A stretch of 64,000 nt of DNA from Blastobasis lacticolella (GCA_905147135.1 LR990061.1:2472026-2536025), one strand, 5' to 3'. Counted from the stretch's first letter, positions 53,375 to 63,779 are shown. Notes: generated by a model from the sequence alone, not told the origin. Program-made: numbers and translations.

Positions 53375-54057
53375 CTTTGTTCCCTTCTCAATACTAAGAT
53401 GAAAGAGATGGCACTGTACATCTGTATTGCAGACCGTAGAGGTTACAGATTGGCAATAGAGCTCGATGACCTCACAGTCGGAAATAATTCGGAGCGATTC
53501 ATCATCATCATCATTTATTTATTCATTTACAGTTACACTGTGTGCGAATATTCATTAATATCCTATACACAATAATATTAAAATAAAATAAAAAAGTTAT
53601 ATTTCATATTACAATGTCAAGATAACAAACACAAGTCAAGATCAATTGTTGTAATATGGTTTGTAATAATTCAAAGCGTCACATTTTGGTCAATGTAGAA
53701 GTTATATGTAAATGGACCGTTTTAGTCAATTACTACCTAACTTTGTTTCTAATGACTCAATGGCAGATTGTGGTTACAATTTTAATTGCAGGCACTACTT
53801 CATAAAATTAATATGAAAAATATTATAAACTGTTCTAATTACTTAAAATTTTAACGAATACGACTCTTTAAATAATTATTAGTCAGCTTTTGGGCCGCGG
53901 GCCGTAATGCCTGATGCATTTAAATTATAATTTTCCTGATGCATTATAATTATTACTTTCCTAAAATTGGTCGCGGGTTTTCCGAGTAGGAGTAGTCCGG
54001 GTAAAACTGTAACTTTTAATTATCTTGTGAAATTAAATTTCTCGCCATCCTCAGCTG
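53375..54057. other. AT-rich DNA, no gene seen
   Basis: Begins with a stretch similar to MITE G ends (53315-53400), then (CAT)n and AT-rich sequence. Confidence 0.4.
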
Positions 54058-54214
54058 TAGGCCTAGCACAAGTTGCTCTCGCGCGCGATAATCGAGAAAA
54101 AGCGCGACATAGATATTGCTATCTCTTTCGTCTTAGTATTGAGAGAAAGAGGCAAACGCTCTCTCGCGGCGCGAGCTTTGTCGCGGACACACTTGTGCTA
54201 GGGCCACTGGATAA
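54058..54214. mobile_element. MITE family G, best copy
   Basis: GGCCTAGCACAAGTTG on the left and the inverse of CACACTTGTGCTAGGGCC on the right are terminal repeats. The interior holds AGATATTGCTATCTC and CTTAGTATTGAGAGAAA. Related pieces are at 20880-20955, 53315-53400 and 57060-57248. Confidence 0.7.
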
Positions 54215-54580
54215 GGAAAGCCGATTTTCTCACCAAATGAAGAAGCAAGAACACGACAAAAGTAGGACAAAGAAAGGAAACCAATTAGCAAACAAGTAGG
54301 GGACGCAATGAAGCATAATAATATATAATTAATTGTCCTCTTTGGATTTCCCCAGGCGGCGTATTTTTTTCGTTTCCTCGTGGATATTATTGTTATAATT
54401 GTCGTTCAGTAAGGTACTTATACACTATTATACTAATAATAATGAAACTATCTATTCCGGGAAACCAGCGGCCCCTCAAGAGAAATTGTAAGATAACACG
54501 GCAAACCTCCGAGCACAGAGAATAATAATGCCCTACGTTTTCACAATTCTAAGCTAATGACGCTGTGCTGAACTGAACTG

Positions 54581-54771
54581 TAGGCTAATTACATAACTCT
54601 GTTGCTAACAATGATCTGATTTCAATCATTGAAATTGTCACTTTTGCGATCATCGATTATATGGGTTCAGTTGCTAAGTTCCATTGCAATAAACTGAAAC
54701 TATTACATAAATAACAATTTCAATCATTGAAACGAAATAATTGTTAGAAACAGAGTTATGTAATTAGCCTA
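54581..54771. mobile_element. MITE flanked by TA, mariner-like
   Basis: Arms of about 57 bp: TAGGCTAATTACATAACTCT on the left and its inverse at the right end, with few mismatches. A TA dinucleotide lies at both outer ends. The interior has no transposase. Confidence 0.8.
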
Positions 54772-55802
54772 CTGAGCTATCGGATGTTCAGTTTAACATT
54801 GCTTACGTAGGAAGAGTTACCTCCCAAGACACTAGCCGAAAACAGTAAAACCTAAGTATAGAAGACAACACCACATACACCACTGCGAGTATTTCACACC
54901 GCGCTCGAGACGGCCGCGTTTTGATATTATTCGATAATCGAAAACATAATTCAATAAGGAACCCTTCGAGTCCGAGTTAGCCCGAGAGGCACTCAACGCA
55001 CCGCTCTCGATAGGCCGTTGTCGAGAGCAAAAACCTAACAACCTTACGAAGCTTTGTTATCTCCGCGTCCGATAATACCCAAGTCGGTCACAGCCACCTT
55101 CTCTACAGTTCAAATTGGACTCCCCGACGGGCGGAGAAATCACCCTCCGACCGCCATACTCTCGCGCCACTGAATAATCCGTTTTATTTTGATTTACTCC
55201 GAGCCCTCCCGACAAAATTCCCACGAAAACAATAGTATTTATGACGACTGCGTCCCCGAAAGAATAAGGGCGATGTTTCTAGTTTATTGGGGTCGCTGGA
55301 TTCTTCAGTCGTAATGTAAGATTCGTGGGCAGGGAGAGGGAAATAAGCCTCTCTTTTAATATTCCACTCTTTCTAGTGGAAATGCTACGGCGCTCTTGTC
55401 GGATTATGATTAATTTTTAATACCGCCCGTTAAATCCGCGATGGGCCAAAGATACCTCCCTGGGGTACACCCGAAATCGCGAATTAATATTTAGATTATT
55501 CAACCTAAATGTCACCGCTTGGGCTTGGAATCGAGTTGACTTGAGAATAATGGCCTATCCTTGTGGATGCGTTAAAAGCGTGATTAGGGACCGTGTTATG
55601 CATAGTTTAACATATTCACTGAAATCATTGAAAGTAACAGTGCAGCCGCGTAGTGCGGGTAAACCAATAATTAGGTATACGGCTTTTTAAAATATATGAT
55701 CAATCAGAATAAATCAGAACAAGAACATAAATTAAGGTTTCGAAAAATTAGGTATCAATAACTGGTTCTATAATAATAATCACAAAAGACGTAATGACGA
55801 GA
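54772..55802. other. Unique DNA, no gene seen
   Basis: 54950-55560 is not repeated elsewhere in the window and is more balanced in GC than its neighbours. It could be conserved non-coding sequence. No coding motif. Confidence 0.4.
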
Positions 55803-55943
55803 CTTACGGCCAGTTCCCTGTACGTTAATATATTGTCATCAATTAAAATTCGCCAGCCTTATCTTTGGTGAGTTGTAGACAGAGACAGAAAGAGGTTAAA
55901 TCGATGATTATCATTGACAAGCGTTCCAGAAACTGGACGTTAA
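55803..55943. mobile_element. MITE family F, copy 2
   Basis: CTTACGGCCAGTTCCCTG at the left end; the right end inverted reads CTTTAACGTCCAGTTTCTGG. Related to 20392-20521. Confidence 0.65.
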
Positions 55944-56039
55944 AGGTATTATTTTAATAAGATTCTAAATATTTTATTCATGTCTTGCGTAGACAACGTT
56001 TTCACAATACGCTAGACGAAAAATTTCCGAGACATCTCA

Positions 56040-56201
<162 letters not shown>

Positions 56202-56228
56202 TTACAATATTGTTGGTACAAGTTATTT

Positions 56229-56335
56229 TTTATACCACTAAAGTGGCAAACAAGCTTACGGCCTGCCTGATGGTGAGCAGTCACCGCAGCCTATGGACGT
56301 TTGAAATACCAGGGGCATCACCCATGCGTTGTCGC
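56229..56335 (-). repeat. LINE 3' tail (family P)
   Basis: TATACCACTAAAGTGGCAAA, CTTACGGCCTGCCTGATGGT, and CACCCATGCGTTGTCG at its high end. Confidence 0.7.
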
Positions 56336-56464
56336 TAAACGTCAGTGTTGAAGTCGACAGTTGTGACAGTGTTCACTCGTTTTATATATCAGCTTAAGCT
56401 TATAAAGTCACAAGATTACTAGGCTTATAAAAAAAAAGACGAACATAGAACAATTTCGCCATCG

Positions 56465-56930
56465 CTCCACCCACCGCGGGTGGGTAATCATCCCCATTAC
56501 GTAGACCCTCTAATGGTGTCCACGCTGAGATTCGAAAGAACGTTTCTCGCTCGTACGATTCGGATGTGGAATGAGCTTCCAGCCACAGTGTTTCCTTCTG
56601 ACTATGACATGGTATCGTTCAAGAGGTATATACAGGGTGTTACAATATAGCCGTGAACCGGATGGAGTGCTAAATGTATGAAAACGATAGGTACAAAAAT
56701 TCCACGTACGACAAAAATAATTGTACCTATCGTTTTAATATGTTTTGCACTTCATCCAGTTCACGGCTTCATACAAATATTATGTAACACCTTGTATAAG
56801 AGGTATCTTTAGAGGCTGGCAATGCATTGGTAGAGCCCTTGGTGTTGCTGATGTCCATAGGCGGCGGTGACCACTTTCCACCAGTTGGCCCACTTGCCTG
56901 TTTGTTTGCCGTATAACATAAAAAAACTAG
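56465..56930 (+). pseudogene. Jockey/CR1-group LINE RT C-terminus, split by a MITE
   Basis: ERTFLARTIRMWNELPATVF, then SDYDMVSFKRYI, the MITE at 56633-56795, then RGIFRGWQCIG and ADVHRRR with the natural stop and a tail ending in an A run. Removing the MITE and one copy of TATA restores the frame exactly. The 5' part before 56505 has stops. Confidence 0.8.
56633..56795. mobile_element. MITE inserted in LINE coding sequence, 4-bp TATA duplication
   Basis: The left end CAGGGTGTTACAATATAGCC and the right end, inverted CAAGGTGTTACATAATATTT, are terminal repeats. Inner repeats around AACGATAGGTACAA also pair. The TATA flanks (56629-56632, 56796-56799) collapse to one copy in the restored frame. 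Confidence 0.85.
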
Positions 56931-57059
56931 AACAAGGACACACGTGCTCTTATGGCGCATTTTGCGTTTACACCAACCGAACGAACAGATTCTAAGAATG
57001 CTCCGGACAATGACACATTCTTAGAGCATTCGCTCACTTGCTGAAAACCCGTCGTAAGA

Positions 57060-57248
57060 TGACAAGCGTACGGCCCGCCTACACGGCTAGCACTAGTGTG
57101 CCCGCGACACAGCTTGCGCCGCGAGAGAGCGCCTGTCTCTTTTTTCACAGCTTGCGCCGCGAGAGAGCGCCTGTCTCTTTTTTCCATACTAAGATGAAAA
57201 CGATAGCGTATCTATGTGGGACCTTTTCTCGCTTTTCGCGCGCAATTC
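57060..57248. mobile_element. MITE family G copy with a 38-bp tandem duplication
   Basis: Contains CTAGCACTAGTGTGCCCGCG and CATACTAAGATGAAAACGAT. The unit starting CACAGCTTGCGCCGCGAGAG is present twice in tandem (57108-57145 and 57146-57183), identical. Confidence 0.7.
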
Positions 57249-57569
57249 AATTCAATTAATTTATTTCGTTAAACATAAATTTACACGTCAAATGTCATTA
57301 AATTCTTGAGTAGTCATTATTCTTAAAATAATGTTACAACAGATAAAAAAAATCACAATCTTAATGTCATGAGGTTAGTTACACAGATTAACGTGTGTTG
57401 TTGCGCGAGACCAAACTTGCCATAGCCGTGCATATGGTACAACCCGCGTCACGAAAGAAGAGACTTGTCAAATGGCAGTGGAGGGGATTTCGCGCAGGTA
57501 ATCGTATGCAGCGCAAGTCGAACCACGTGACCCGCCAAGTCTCTTCTTATTTGACACTAGCTATAAGCA
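57249..57569. other. No gene recognised
   Basis: Contains a short inverted pair around GACTTGTCAAATGGCAG / ACGTGACCCGCCAAGTC at 57440-57560; otherwise unassigned. Confidence 0.35.
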
Positions 57570-57827
57570 GTTAGAGCTCGTCTAATCTAAAATGACGCGC
57601 CCCACTATCGCATTAACGCACACAAGCAAGTTTAAAATATGGACGCAATACATATACAAATGCCGTTGTAATTGGTCATTCAGTTGCCGGTGAGATTCAA
57701 ACGTAGGAGCACGCGTCGTTCATTGGCTCCCACACAGATGAAGTGTCGTTATCAATATTTGCACTCACACATCGAAATCAACTAACTAAGTAGTGGGGCG
57801 CGTCATCTTAGACTAGACGAGCTCTAC
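57570..57827. mobile_element. MITE family J, copy 2 (258 bp)
   Basis: Inverted relative to 18219-18475, with the same terminal repeats and nearly the same interior (GTTCATTGGCTCCCACACAG). Confidence 0.85.
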
Positions 57828-58086
57828 GGTAGCTTATGGACGCTAACCAATTCATTTACAGTGCCACAAACTTATCTGACCCGGTAACGGCGTCGCTGTT
57901 GTTGACAACAAAATGACTCTTGGAACGAACTGGCATAACTCGCATTTTGCTTATTTTAGGGAATGAATTTGTGTCTTGTATTGCTTTAAATCTATTTATT
58001 TTATGTAGAACTATAAAAAATAGGTGCTTCGTTATTACCAATTATTCCCATAATATTTTTGACTAATGTCTATTTTTAATTATTGA

Positions 58087-58230
58087 GCTGTGCTGTTTTG
58101 GAAGCCAGTTTAATCGAGATGGTTTTTAGCTTTGTTTCATTAAAGTCGGTTCTATAGTTTAGAAAATATTTGATTTCAAGACTTGGTCGAGCGTTACCCA
58201 ACTTTTTCTATCGGTTACGTTATTAAGATC
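58087..58230 (+). repeat. Repeat family C copy, 3' part
   Basis: GAAGCCAGTTTAATCGAGAT and AGTTTAGAAAATATTTGATT. Confidence 0.65.
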
Positions 58231-58249
58231 GACTTTTGGACTTCATGAC

Positions 58250-58335
58250 AGCAGCTGGGGTCATAGGCTCCGGTGACTGTTTACCATCAGACAGGCCGTA
58301 AACTTGTTTGCCAATTTAGTGGTCTAAAAAAAACT
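58250..58335 (+). repeat. LINE 3' tail (family P)
   Basis: GGCTCCGGTGACTGTTTACC, CAGACAGGCCGTAAACTTGT, ending in an A run. Confidence 0.65.
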
Positions 58336-58814
58336 GGGGTCAATACCGCTATCATCAATTCATATGGCGCCTACTATACAGTGTAGTCGACCCCGCATGT
58401 TTTGATATTCGATATTACCAGCACAAAGGCCATCGTACCGTACCTAATAGTTTTCCGACAGGTATCCCTGTTTATAACAGGTACGTGTACCCTAATATTA
58501 TTCCAGATACAACTACATATCCAACGTAGGGTGAGCGTGAAAGTGACACATCTTGTTAAAGTGACATTTTTTCTTTATTTCGTTTTTATTGCGTGACGAT
58601 GTTTTGTTGCTTTAGTTTTAGTTATAGGTATTGCACTAGCTGTGGGCCGCGACTTCGTCTATCACTTCGTCAAGGTCAAACTCTTCTCGGTACGTTATTC
58701 AGGGACAAATGTAGAGATCAATTCATTTTGAAAAAAAAAACCCGAATACTTTCTATTCTAAAAATTTTACCCAACTTAGGGCAAGGCAACACGTTATTCG
58801 GTTCCACTTTACAT
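58336..58814. other. No gene; LEP1-like fragment at 58638-58690
   Basis: ACTAGCTGTGGGCCGCGACT resembles the 5' end of Helitron-derived LEP1-type elements (compare 61510 and 12016). The rest is unassigned. Confidence 0.4.
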
Positions 58815-58880
58815 TCAATCTAAAGTTAGTGGCTCTTTCTTGCGAGTCTGATACCGTAACCACTCGGCCACCGCCGCTCA
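58815..58880 (-). mobile_element. SINE-A head fragment
   Basis: TCTTGCGAGTCTGATACCGT and AACCACTCGGCCACCG are the tRNA-like head in reverse. Confidence 0.55.
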
Positions 58881-59510
58881 ATCTTCACCCTCAATCTCGT
58901 CGTTTAGTAAGTTAAACACAGACCTATCATGACACAAAACAATAAATCCCATTCGAAAACACCATAAACCTCATTAACAACACACGATTGACCCTCGACA
59001 AATAAACACATTACAGCAATCAAACCTCTAAAATCTCAAATTGACGCCAAATCCACGAGCCGCGTACGACAAGGCTACTAACTGCCGACGGCACAAATTT
59101 GTACTAATTTCCGTAACACTCCCGACCGTGTTAAAAGCAGAATACTAGGATATCAGCGCCACCCCCACCTGCAAGGCGCTTGTCTTCAGAGTAATTATTA
59201 CCTCTGGATAATCAGAAACGCAAGGCCGATTGCATTGCACAAGGTATTTTGATATTTGAGCGTAGGTGAAGTACCTTCGGGTGAGGTTAAGAGAAGTGTT
59301 GCGATACGAACGTAGTTTGATCATATTTTCAATATTACGCTATCAAAGCCAATGAAATTTTGTAGACGTGATCCAGAAACCAATATCTATGCAATATCTA
59401 TAGTGTCTATGCTTGTGGTTTGTCAGATTTTCGTTAAAATATATAGTTTCGGAGTTACACAGAGGCACCCCGGAAATATGATCATAACATTTTTCCTACA
59501 GTAAAAGTAA
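58881..59510. other. Unique DNA, no gene seen
   Basis: Nothing repeated elsewhere in the window and no coding motif. Confidence 0.4.
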
Positions 59511-59715
59511 GTGCAAAAGTAGAAAGTTAAAATTATTTCTGATGAAATATCGCTCAACGTTATTGGTCATATAGGCTGAATTTTCCAGTAGAAATGAAGT
59601 TTATTTTCCTACAGCGATTCGAGAGTTGTAGCCTTAGTCAAAGTTGTAGAAAATTAAAAATCTTTTCTAATGACATATCGCTCAACGTTATCGGTCATAT
59701 ATGCTGAGTTGTCTG
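59511..59715 (+). repeat. Two direct repeat units about 127 bp apart
   Basis: ATATCGCTCAACGTTATTGG (in 59511-59586) and ATATCGCTCAACGTTATCGG (in 59638-59715), with GTAGAAA(G/A)TTAAAA before and TCATATA.GCTGA after. Confidence 0.8.
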
Positions 59716-59739
59716 GACCGCCTTTAAATCTCGTGCAAT

Positions 59740-59955
59740 TTTGAAACGTGACCGGAGATGACCACAATCTCCGAAACTCTCATACTAAACTGCTCAACCG
59801 ATTTTGAAAATGCTTTCACTAATACGAAGCTCTATTCACGACTGTCACAGTGTACTTTTGATCCTACACGACTATGACAGGATAGTTGAATGTTTACGGA
59901 TCTCTGTAAACACGAACTGCGCGCGGGTGAAAACCGGCACGGCTAGCATTACATA
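59740..59955 (+). mobile_element. Helitron-like fragment
   Basis: CTAAACTGCTCAACCGATTT and CGACTATGACAGGATAGTTG, then GCGCGCGGGTGAAAACCGGC and GGCTAGC. It resembles lepidopteran Helitron-derived repeats; inferred. Confidence 0.4.
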
Positions 59956-60126
59956 CTTCTGCTCACTGCAGCATAACGGTAAACGTTTTGGCAGCCTTTC
60001 AAACTCGCTTAAGTGTATATTTTATTGGTTACAAATACTATTTTAATGTTAATTTTAGAGCGTACGATGACTTTATGCCTTTTCGGTGAGCAATGTAAGC
60101 GCCGATATAATATATGTCTACGACGC

Positions 60127-60235
60127 CGGCGCTGGTCTAGAGGCAGCGTACTTGCGAGATCGGTAACCAAGGTTAAGCAACACTCGCAGTGTTCGGGAAC
60201 TAGATGGGTGACCGTTTTGTACTTTGAGGCTACAT
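60127..60235 (+). repeat. 5S rRNA-like sequence (possible 5S-derived SINE head)
   Basis: GATCGGTAACCAAGGTTAAG, CAACACTCGCAGTGTTCGGG and GATGGGTGACCG follow the order of the 3' half of 5S rRNA (GATC.CCGAAGTTAAGCAAC ... TTGGATGGGTGACCG). The 5' half of 5S is replaced by GGCGCTGGTCTAGAGGCAGC, so this is not a 5S gene. It could be a degenerate 5S pseudogene or the head of a 5S-derived SINE. Confidence 0.6.
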
Positions 60236-60256
60236 GAACTTTATCGGGAGTAATAC

Positions 60257-60451
60257 ACGGGTGCGAATACCGAAAGCACGAATAACGATAGCGCGAAGAC
60301 GATTGCCCGAAAGCTTGAATGCGCGATGGTTCATTTGTGCGAAAAATCAATTCCGCGAAAGCCTCAAAGAGCGAACGTTCAGTTGTGCGACAATTCCATT
60401 GCGCGATAGCTTAAAAGCGCGATATTTTAATCAAGCGAATTATTAATTGAA
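60257..60451 (+). repeat. 16-bp periodic array (degenerate minisatellite)
   Basis: CGA triplets begin at 60308, 60324, 60340, 60356, 60372, 60388, 60404, 60420 and 60436: nine units at exactly 16 bp. Each unit reads roughly G(T/C)GCGA..(G/A)TT.A(A/T)TT. The flank 60264-60308 has the same motif at 14-15 bp spacing with weaker CGA in between. Within a unit the second 8 bp resembles a diverged half-unit. The array starts about 45 bp after the 5S-like block. No coding. Confidence 0.9.
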
Positions 60452-60454
60452 TTA

Positions 60455-60900
60455 TATTCTGTTCCCTCAAAAACCGACCATGCCGCTCCATTATGTTACA
60501 CTTTAATAAAAATGGGTTCTCTAAATATACGGCCTAACCCGATTACAGGCCAAGTTAGTGTATCCTGAACGCATCAAATATCAATTAAAGGTTGTTCAAT
60601 CGACAACAAAGACGTACATCGCGCACCTTACTCCCCAGCCCCCGCCAACCGTGGGATCTTACGGCGGAATGGTTGTTTATCACTCGGTTCGCACCGTACG
60701 TGTGCCATAACATAACCCAGTTTGCGATCCGGAATGGTGTAATATAAAAATATCGCGACGCAACGGACGGGTCGTAAATATCGCAAGTTGTAACGCTAAC
60801 GGTCGGGTTATTGGGAGTAAACATTTAAGGATGCCCGACGGATTGGGTTGGGCGCAGTTTTGCGACTCTGACGGTGATTACGTGGTAAATAAACTAGTTT
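60455..60900. other. No gene recognised
   Basis: Unique-looking; GC-rich patches at 60610-60660 and 60820-60880. Confidence 0.4.
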
Positions 60901-61195
60901 GGTGGAAGTACCTCCACCTTACAGAATATTGCAGCTAAATAATACTCTTTTAAATAGTATTGTGTTTCTGCCGGTGAGTAAGGTTTCCAGTGGTCCATGG
61001 GGTGGGGATTTGGGGAACCGTGGCTTTGGCAGTGGAGTGGCATTTGCTTTTTGCTGCCAGAGCAACGTGTTATAGAGGTGGGCAACGCATTAGCGATACT
61101 CTTGGTGTTGCTAATGTCTATAGGCAGTGGTGACCACTTTCCATCAGGTGGCCCGCTTGCCTGTTTGCCTACCGTATGACATAAAAAAAAAAAAA
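60901..61195 (+). mobile_element. Family Q long-form element
   Basis: Sense copy of 33389-33715 and 46307-46620, ending in a long A run at 61183-61200. Confidence 0.75.
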
Positions 61196-61249
61196 AAAAG
61201 ACATAGAAAGCGACGGTGGGCGAGTCGTGCGCGAGATCACAAACATTAG

Positions 61250-61475
61250 GGGAGCAATCCTCGCGCGGTGACATCTCAAATTTGACATATTCTCTAGCCA
61301 AATTTTTTTATTAAATCTTCACTGAAATTGATCTTTGACAATATACGACTGTCGAAGATAGTTTAGAAAATATTTTTTGGGTATAGACATTTCAATGTCA
61401 TTGTTAATGGAGATATGTGTCTAGAAAATATATCGAATTCGAGATGTCACAGTACAAGAATTTGACCCCAGGGAT
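61250..61475. mobile_element. MITE family K copy
   Basis: CTCGCGCGGTGACATCTCAA at the left end and its inverse (GAGATGTCACAGTACAAG) at the right. Interior as in 9830-10032. Confidence 0.65.
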
Positions 61476-61479
61476 CTTG

Positions 61480-61764
61480 ACACAAATATTTTGATTATAT
61501 TATTCTGTAACTAGCTTTTGCCCGCGACGTCCCGCGTTACCATTTTAAATTAAATTAAAAATAATTTATTTCAAGCTCATGGTAGCTCATAAAATAAGTA
61601 AACTAATACGTTCATTTACAAAATTAGGTACAATGTCAAATTAAATACAAAATAAAATAGCGATTACAATGTCAAGATATCAATGTCAATTACAACACAA
61701 ATTACAAAGTCAATACAATTATGAATGTCAAATAAACGAATTTTGACCTCCGTATTGTATGAAT
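61480..61764. other. LEP1-like start and AT-rich tail
   Basis: CTAGCTTTTGCCCGCGACGT at 61510 is typical of LEP1/Helitron-derived starts. It is followed by AT-rich sequence with repeated ATGTCAA words. Confidence 0.45.
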
Positions 61765-62110
61765 GCTAGCCTCAGTGGCCGAGCAGTTAGGTTATCCGAC
61801 TCGTAAGCGAGAGGTACCGGGTTCGAATCCCGCTGCGGCCATGTACCAATGACTCTTTTCTAAGTTATGTACACTACCCGATGCTCTTACGGTGAGGGAA
61901 AATCAACGTGATGAAATCTGAACATTCAGGCGACTGAATGTGTAACCATGATCCAATCTGGTCAGGCTCCCCTGGTGGCAGGCTAATGGAAGTCAGGTGG
62001 TAGTCGCTCCACTGTAATAACCTGATCTGCCAAATCCTGGATCATAGTCAAGGCAGACCCCGGGCATCGTGCGCGACTGCACAACCGGGACATTAACGCC
62101 AAGATGATTA
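61765..62110 (+). mobile_element. SINE-A, reference copy for this window
   Basis: Complete: head with box A GGCCGAGCAGTTAGG, box B GGGTTCGAATCCCGC, body ATGTACCAATGACTC, palindromic core CATTCAGGCGACTGAATG, and tail ACATTAACGCCAAGATGATT. About 345 bp. RNA polymerase III boxes look intact. Confidence 0.88.
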
Positions 62111-62452
62111 TTTCGTACGTGGAAAAAGTATCAATCAAATCTAATGAAGTACCCAACAACCCACTAAACAGTCTGCCAATCCCATGCAACGAATGCACAC
62201 GACCGCACCGCATCCCGGCCGACCATACATCAAAAACTTGTCCGACCGCCGCGGCGGTGTGACAGCCCCCTTAGCGGATTGATTGAGACTTCCGCCCGTA
62301 TTGTAAGGGCAATTTCACAATGGACTGCATGTTGCGGTCCGACACGTTGAGTCCATAAGATTTTTTGCGATTCGGTCGTTAAGATTTGTATGTATGTATG
62401 TAAACTCTTGCATAATAAATAAATACAGATATCATCAATCCGCGGAACAGAT

Positions 62453-62593
62453 GGACGATGGGGCAGCAATGTTCTCGGGACTGACGACTTGGTAAAGATC
62501 GCAGGGACCGGCTGGATGCGGAAGGCACAGGACCGGGCTTCGCGGAGATCTCTGGGGGAGGCCTATGCCCAGCAGTGGGCGTCTTTCGGCTGA
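62453..62593 (+). pseudogene. RTE-clade LINE RT C-terminus, 46 codons to the natural stop
   Basis: The frame reads GRWGSNVLGTDDLVKIAGTG, then WMRKAQDRASRRSLGEAY, then AQQWASFG and stop. DD(L/I)VK.AG..WM..AQDR..W..LGEAY.QQW is the canonical end of lepidopteran RTE-clade reverse transcriptases. It is 5'-truncated, with no internal stop. It gives the frame for the fragments at 1649-1861 and 9769-9809. Confidence 0.85.
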
Positions 62594-62604
62594 TATATGA
62601 TGAT

Positions 62605-62830
62605 TGTCATCTGACCTCCGTAACTCTGTTTAACAGGGAAACCTGACCAATTGGATCATGGCTGCACATTCAGTCAAGTCGCCTAAATGTGCAGGTTTCA
62701 TCGCGATGTTCATCTTTCACCGTAACAGCATCGGTTAGTGTTCAACTAATATATCTCCACAACTCAGGAAAGAGTCATTGGTGCGGCGGCACTGGGTTCC
62801 GAACCTCTCGGTTACGAGTCCGAGGCCTTA
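62605..62830 (-). mobile_element. SINE-A copy, decayed
   Basis: CATCTGACCTCCGTAACTCT, GCACATTCAGTCAAGTCGCC and a degraded head near 62790. Confidence 0.7.
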
Positions 62831-62898
62831 TTAATTGATCTGAGTATTTCAATAAATAATTCTTGAGTTTGAGTTTGAAGCGTCGACGCAGTGTGCCC

Positions 62899-63127
62899 TG
62901 GCCTGGAGCTCTATTTTTGAATGGCTCGCCTCGATTTTAACGGTTTTCAATTTTGATTTTCGGCATCAAAAACTCAATATTTTTTAAATTACATTAGCCA
63001 TATCGAAAGAGTACGGTTCAAAAGTAAGGAAAGTCATCAGCATGCATCATAATATCTAATTTTTAATGCCAAAAATCAAATTTGGATACCTTTCAAATCG
63101 AGGCGAGCGATTTAAAAATAGGGCCCT
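62899..63127. mobile_element. MITE family L copy
   Basis: GAGCTCTATTTTTGAATGGC and, inverted from the right, GGGCCCTATTTTTAAATCGC, each followed by TCGCCTCGATTT. Also seen at 5733-6032 and in part at 4539-4580. Confidence 0.7.
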
Positions 63128-63155
63128 GCCCCTAACCGAGCTGCGCATGAGTCCA

Positions 63156-63622
63156 GAGGGCTGAGTGTAAGTTTTGCTTCGATTTTACTTTACTATCGCG
63201 TTTGCGTTTACGTCGAAATTAGTATGAAGAAGAAAACTTCATTTACGTACCACTAAAATAAATAAAATAAAAAGGTATTTATTTAGCATTTAGATCAGAA
63301 ATATAAAAAAAAAATTACATAAAATTAAAATACATTAAACAAGAAAAAAAAATAATGAGAGAAAAAAAAAATTATATAAACACTAAACGCTAAAGAGGCC
63401 AAAGCTCAGTTCCGCAGATACGTGAAGGTGCCTACGGGCCTGCTATTCTGCCTTGGCCTACAAAATTACACAGAATAAAATTTGTTATAGACACAGACAC
63501 TATACATAAATAAATTTAATAGATTTCACTATGGCGTCGCTATATATTTTTTCATACTAATTTTCACGTACACACAAACGCGATAGTAAAGTAAAATCGA
63601 AGCGGAACTCACACTAGGCCCT
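63156..63622. mobile_element. MITE-like element with about 72-bp terminal inverted repeats
   Basis: Left GAGGGCTGAGTGTAAGTTTT and inverted right GAGGGCCTAGTGTGAGTTCC continue into the shared CTTCGATTTTACTTTACTAT, CGCGTTTG and AAATTAGTATGA. GCATGAGTC occurs on both sides (63145-63153, 63634-63642). The interior is AT-rich with a LINE-tail-like stretch. Confidence 0.75.
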
Positions 63623-63779
63623 CTGTGCTCTATGCATGAGTCACAACATCGGCGGTATCAATCTCAATCCGGGCGACGCATTCGACGCGCGAGCCGCACA
63701 ACTTATGTTTATCTATCTCTGTCTGTGACATGACAAACGGAACGATTTCGATTAGTTATGATATCATTTTTAAATCCCG

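Noticed and set aside
60140..60220. 5S rRNA gene
   Set aside because: Only the 3' half resembles 5S and it carries many substitutions; the 5' half is unrelated.
60257..60451. CRISPR-like array
   Set aside because: Units are 16 bp without conserved repeats and unique spacers, and the genome is eukaryotic.
61768..61842. Functional tRNA gene
   Set aside because: The head of SINE-A, repeated many times with the same downstream body.
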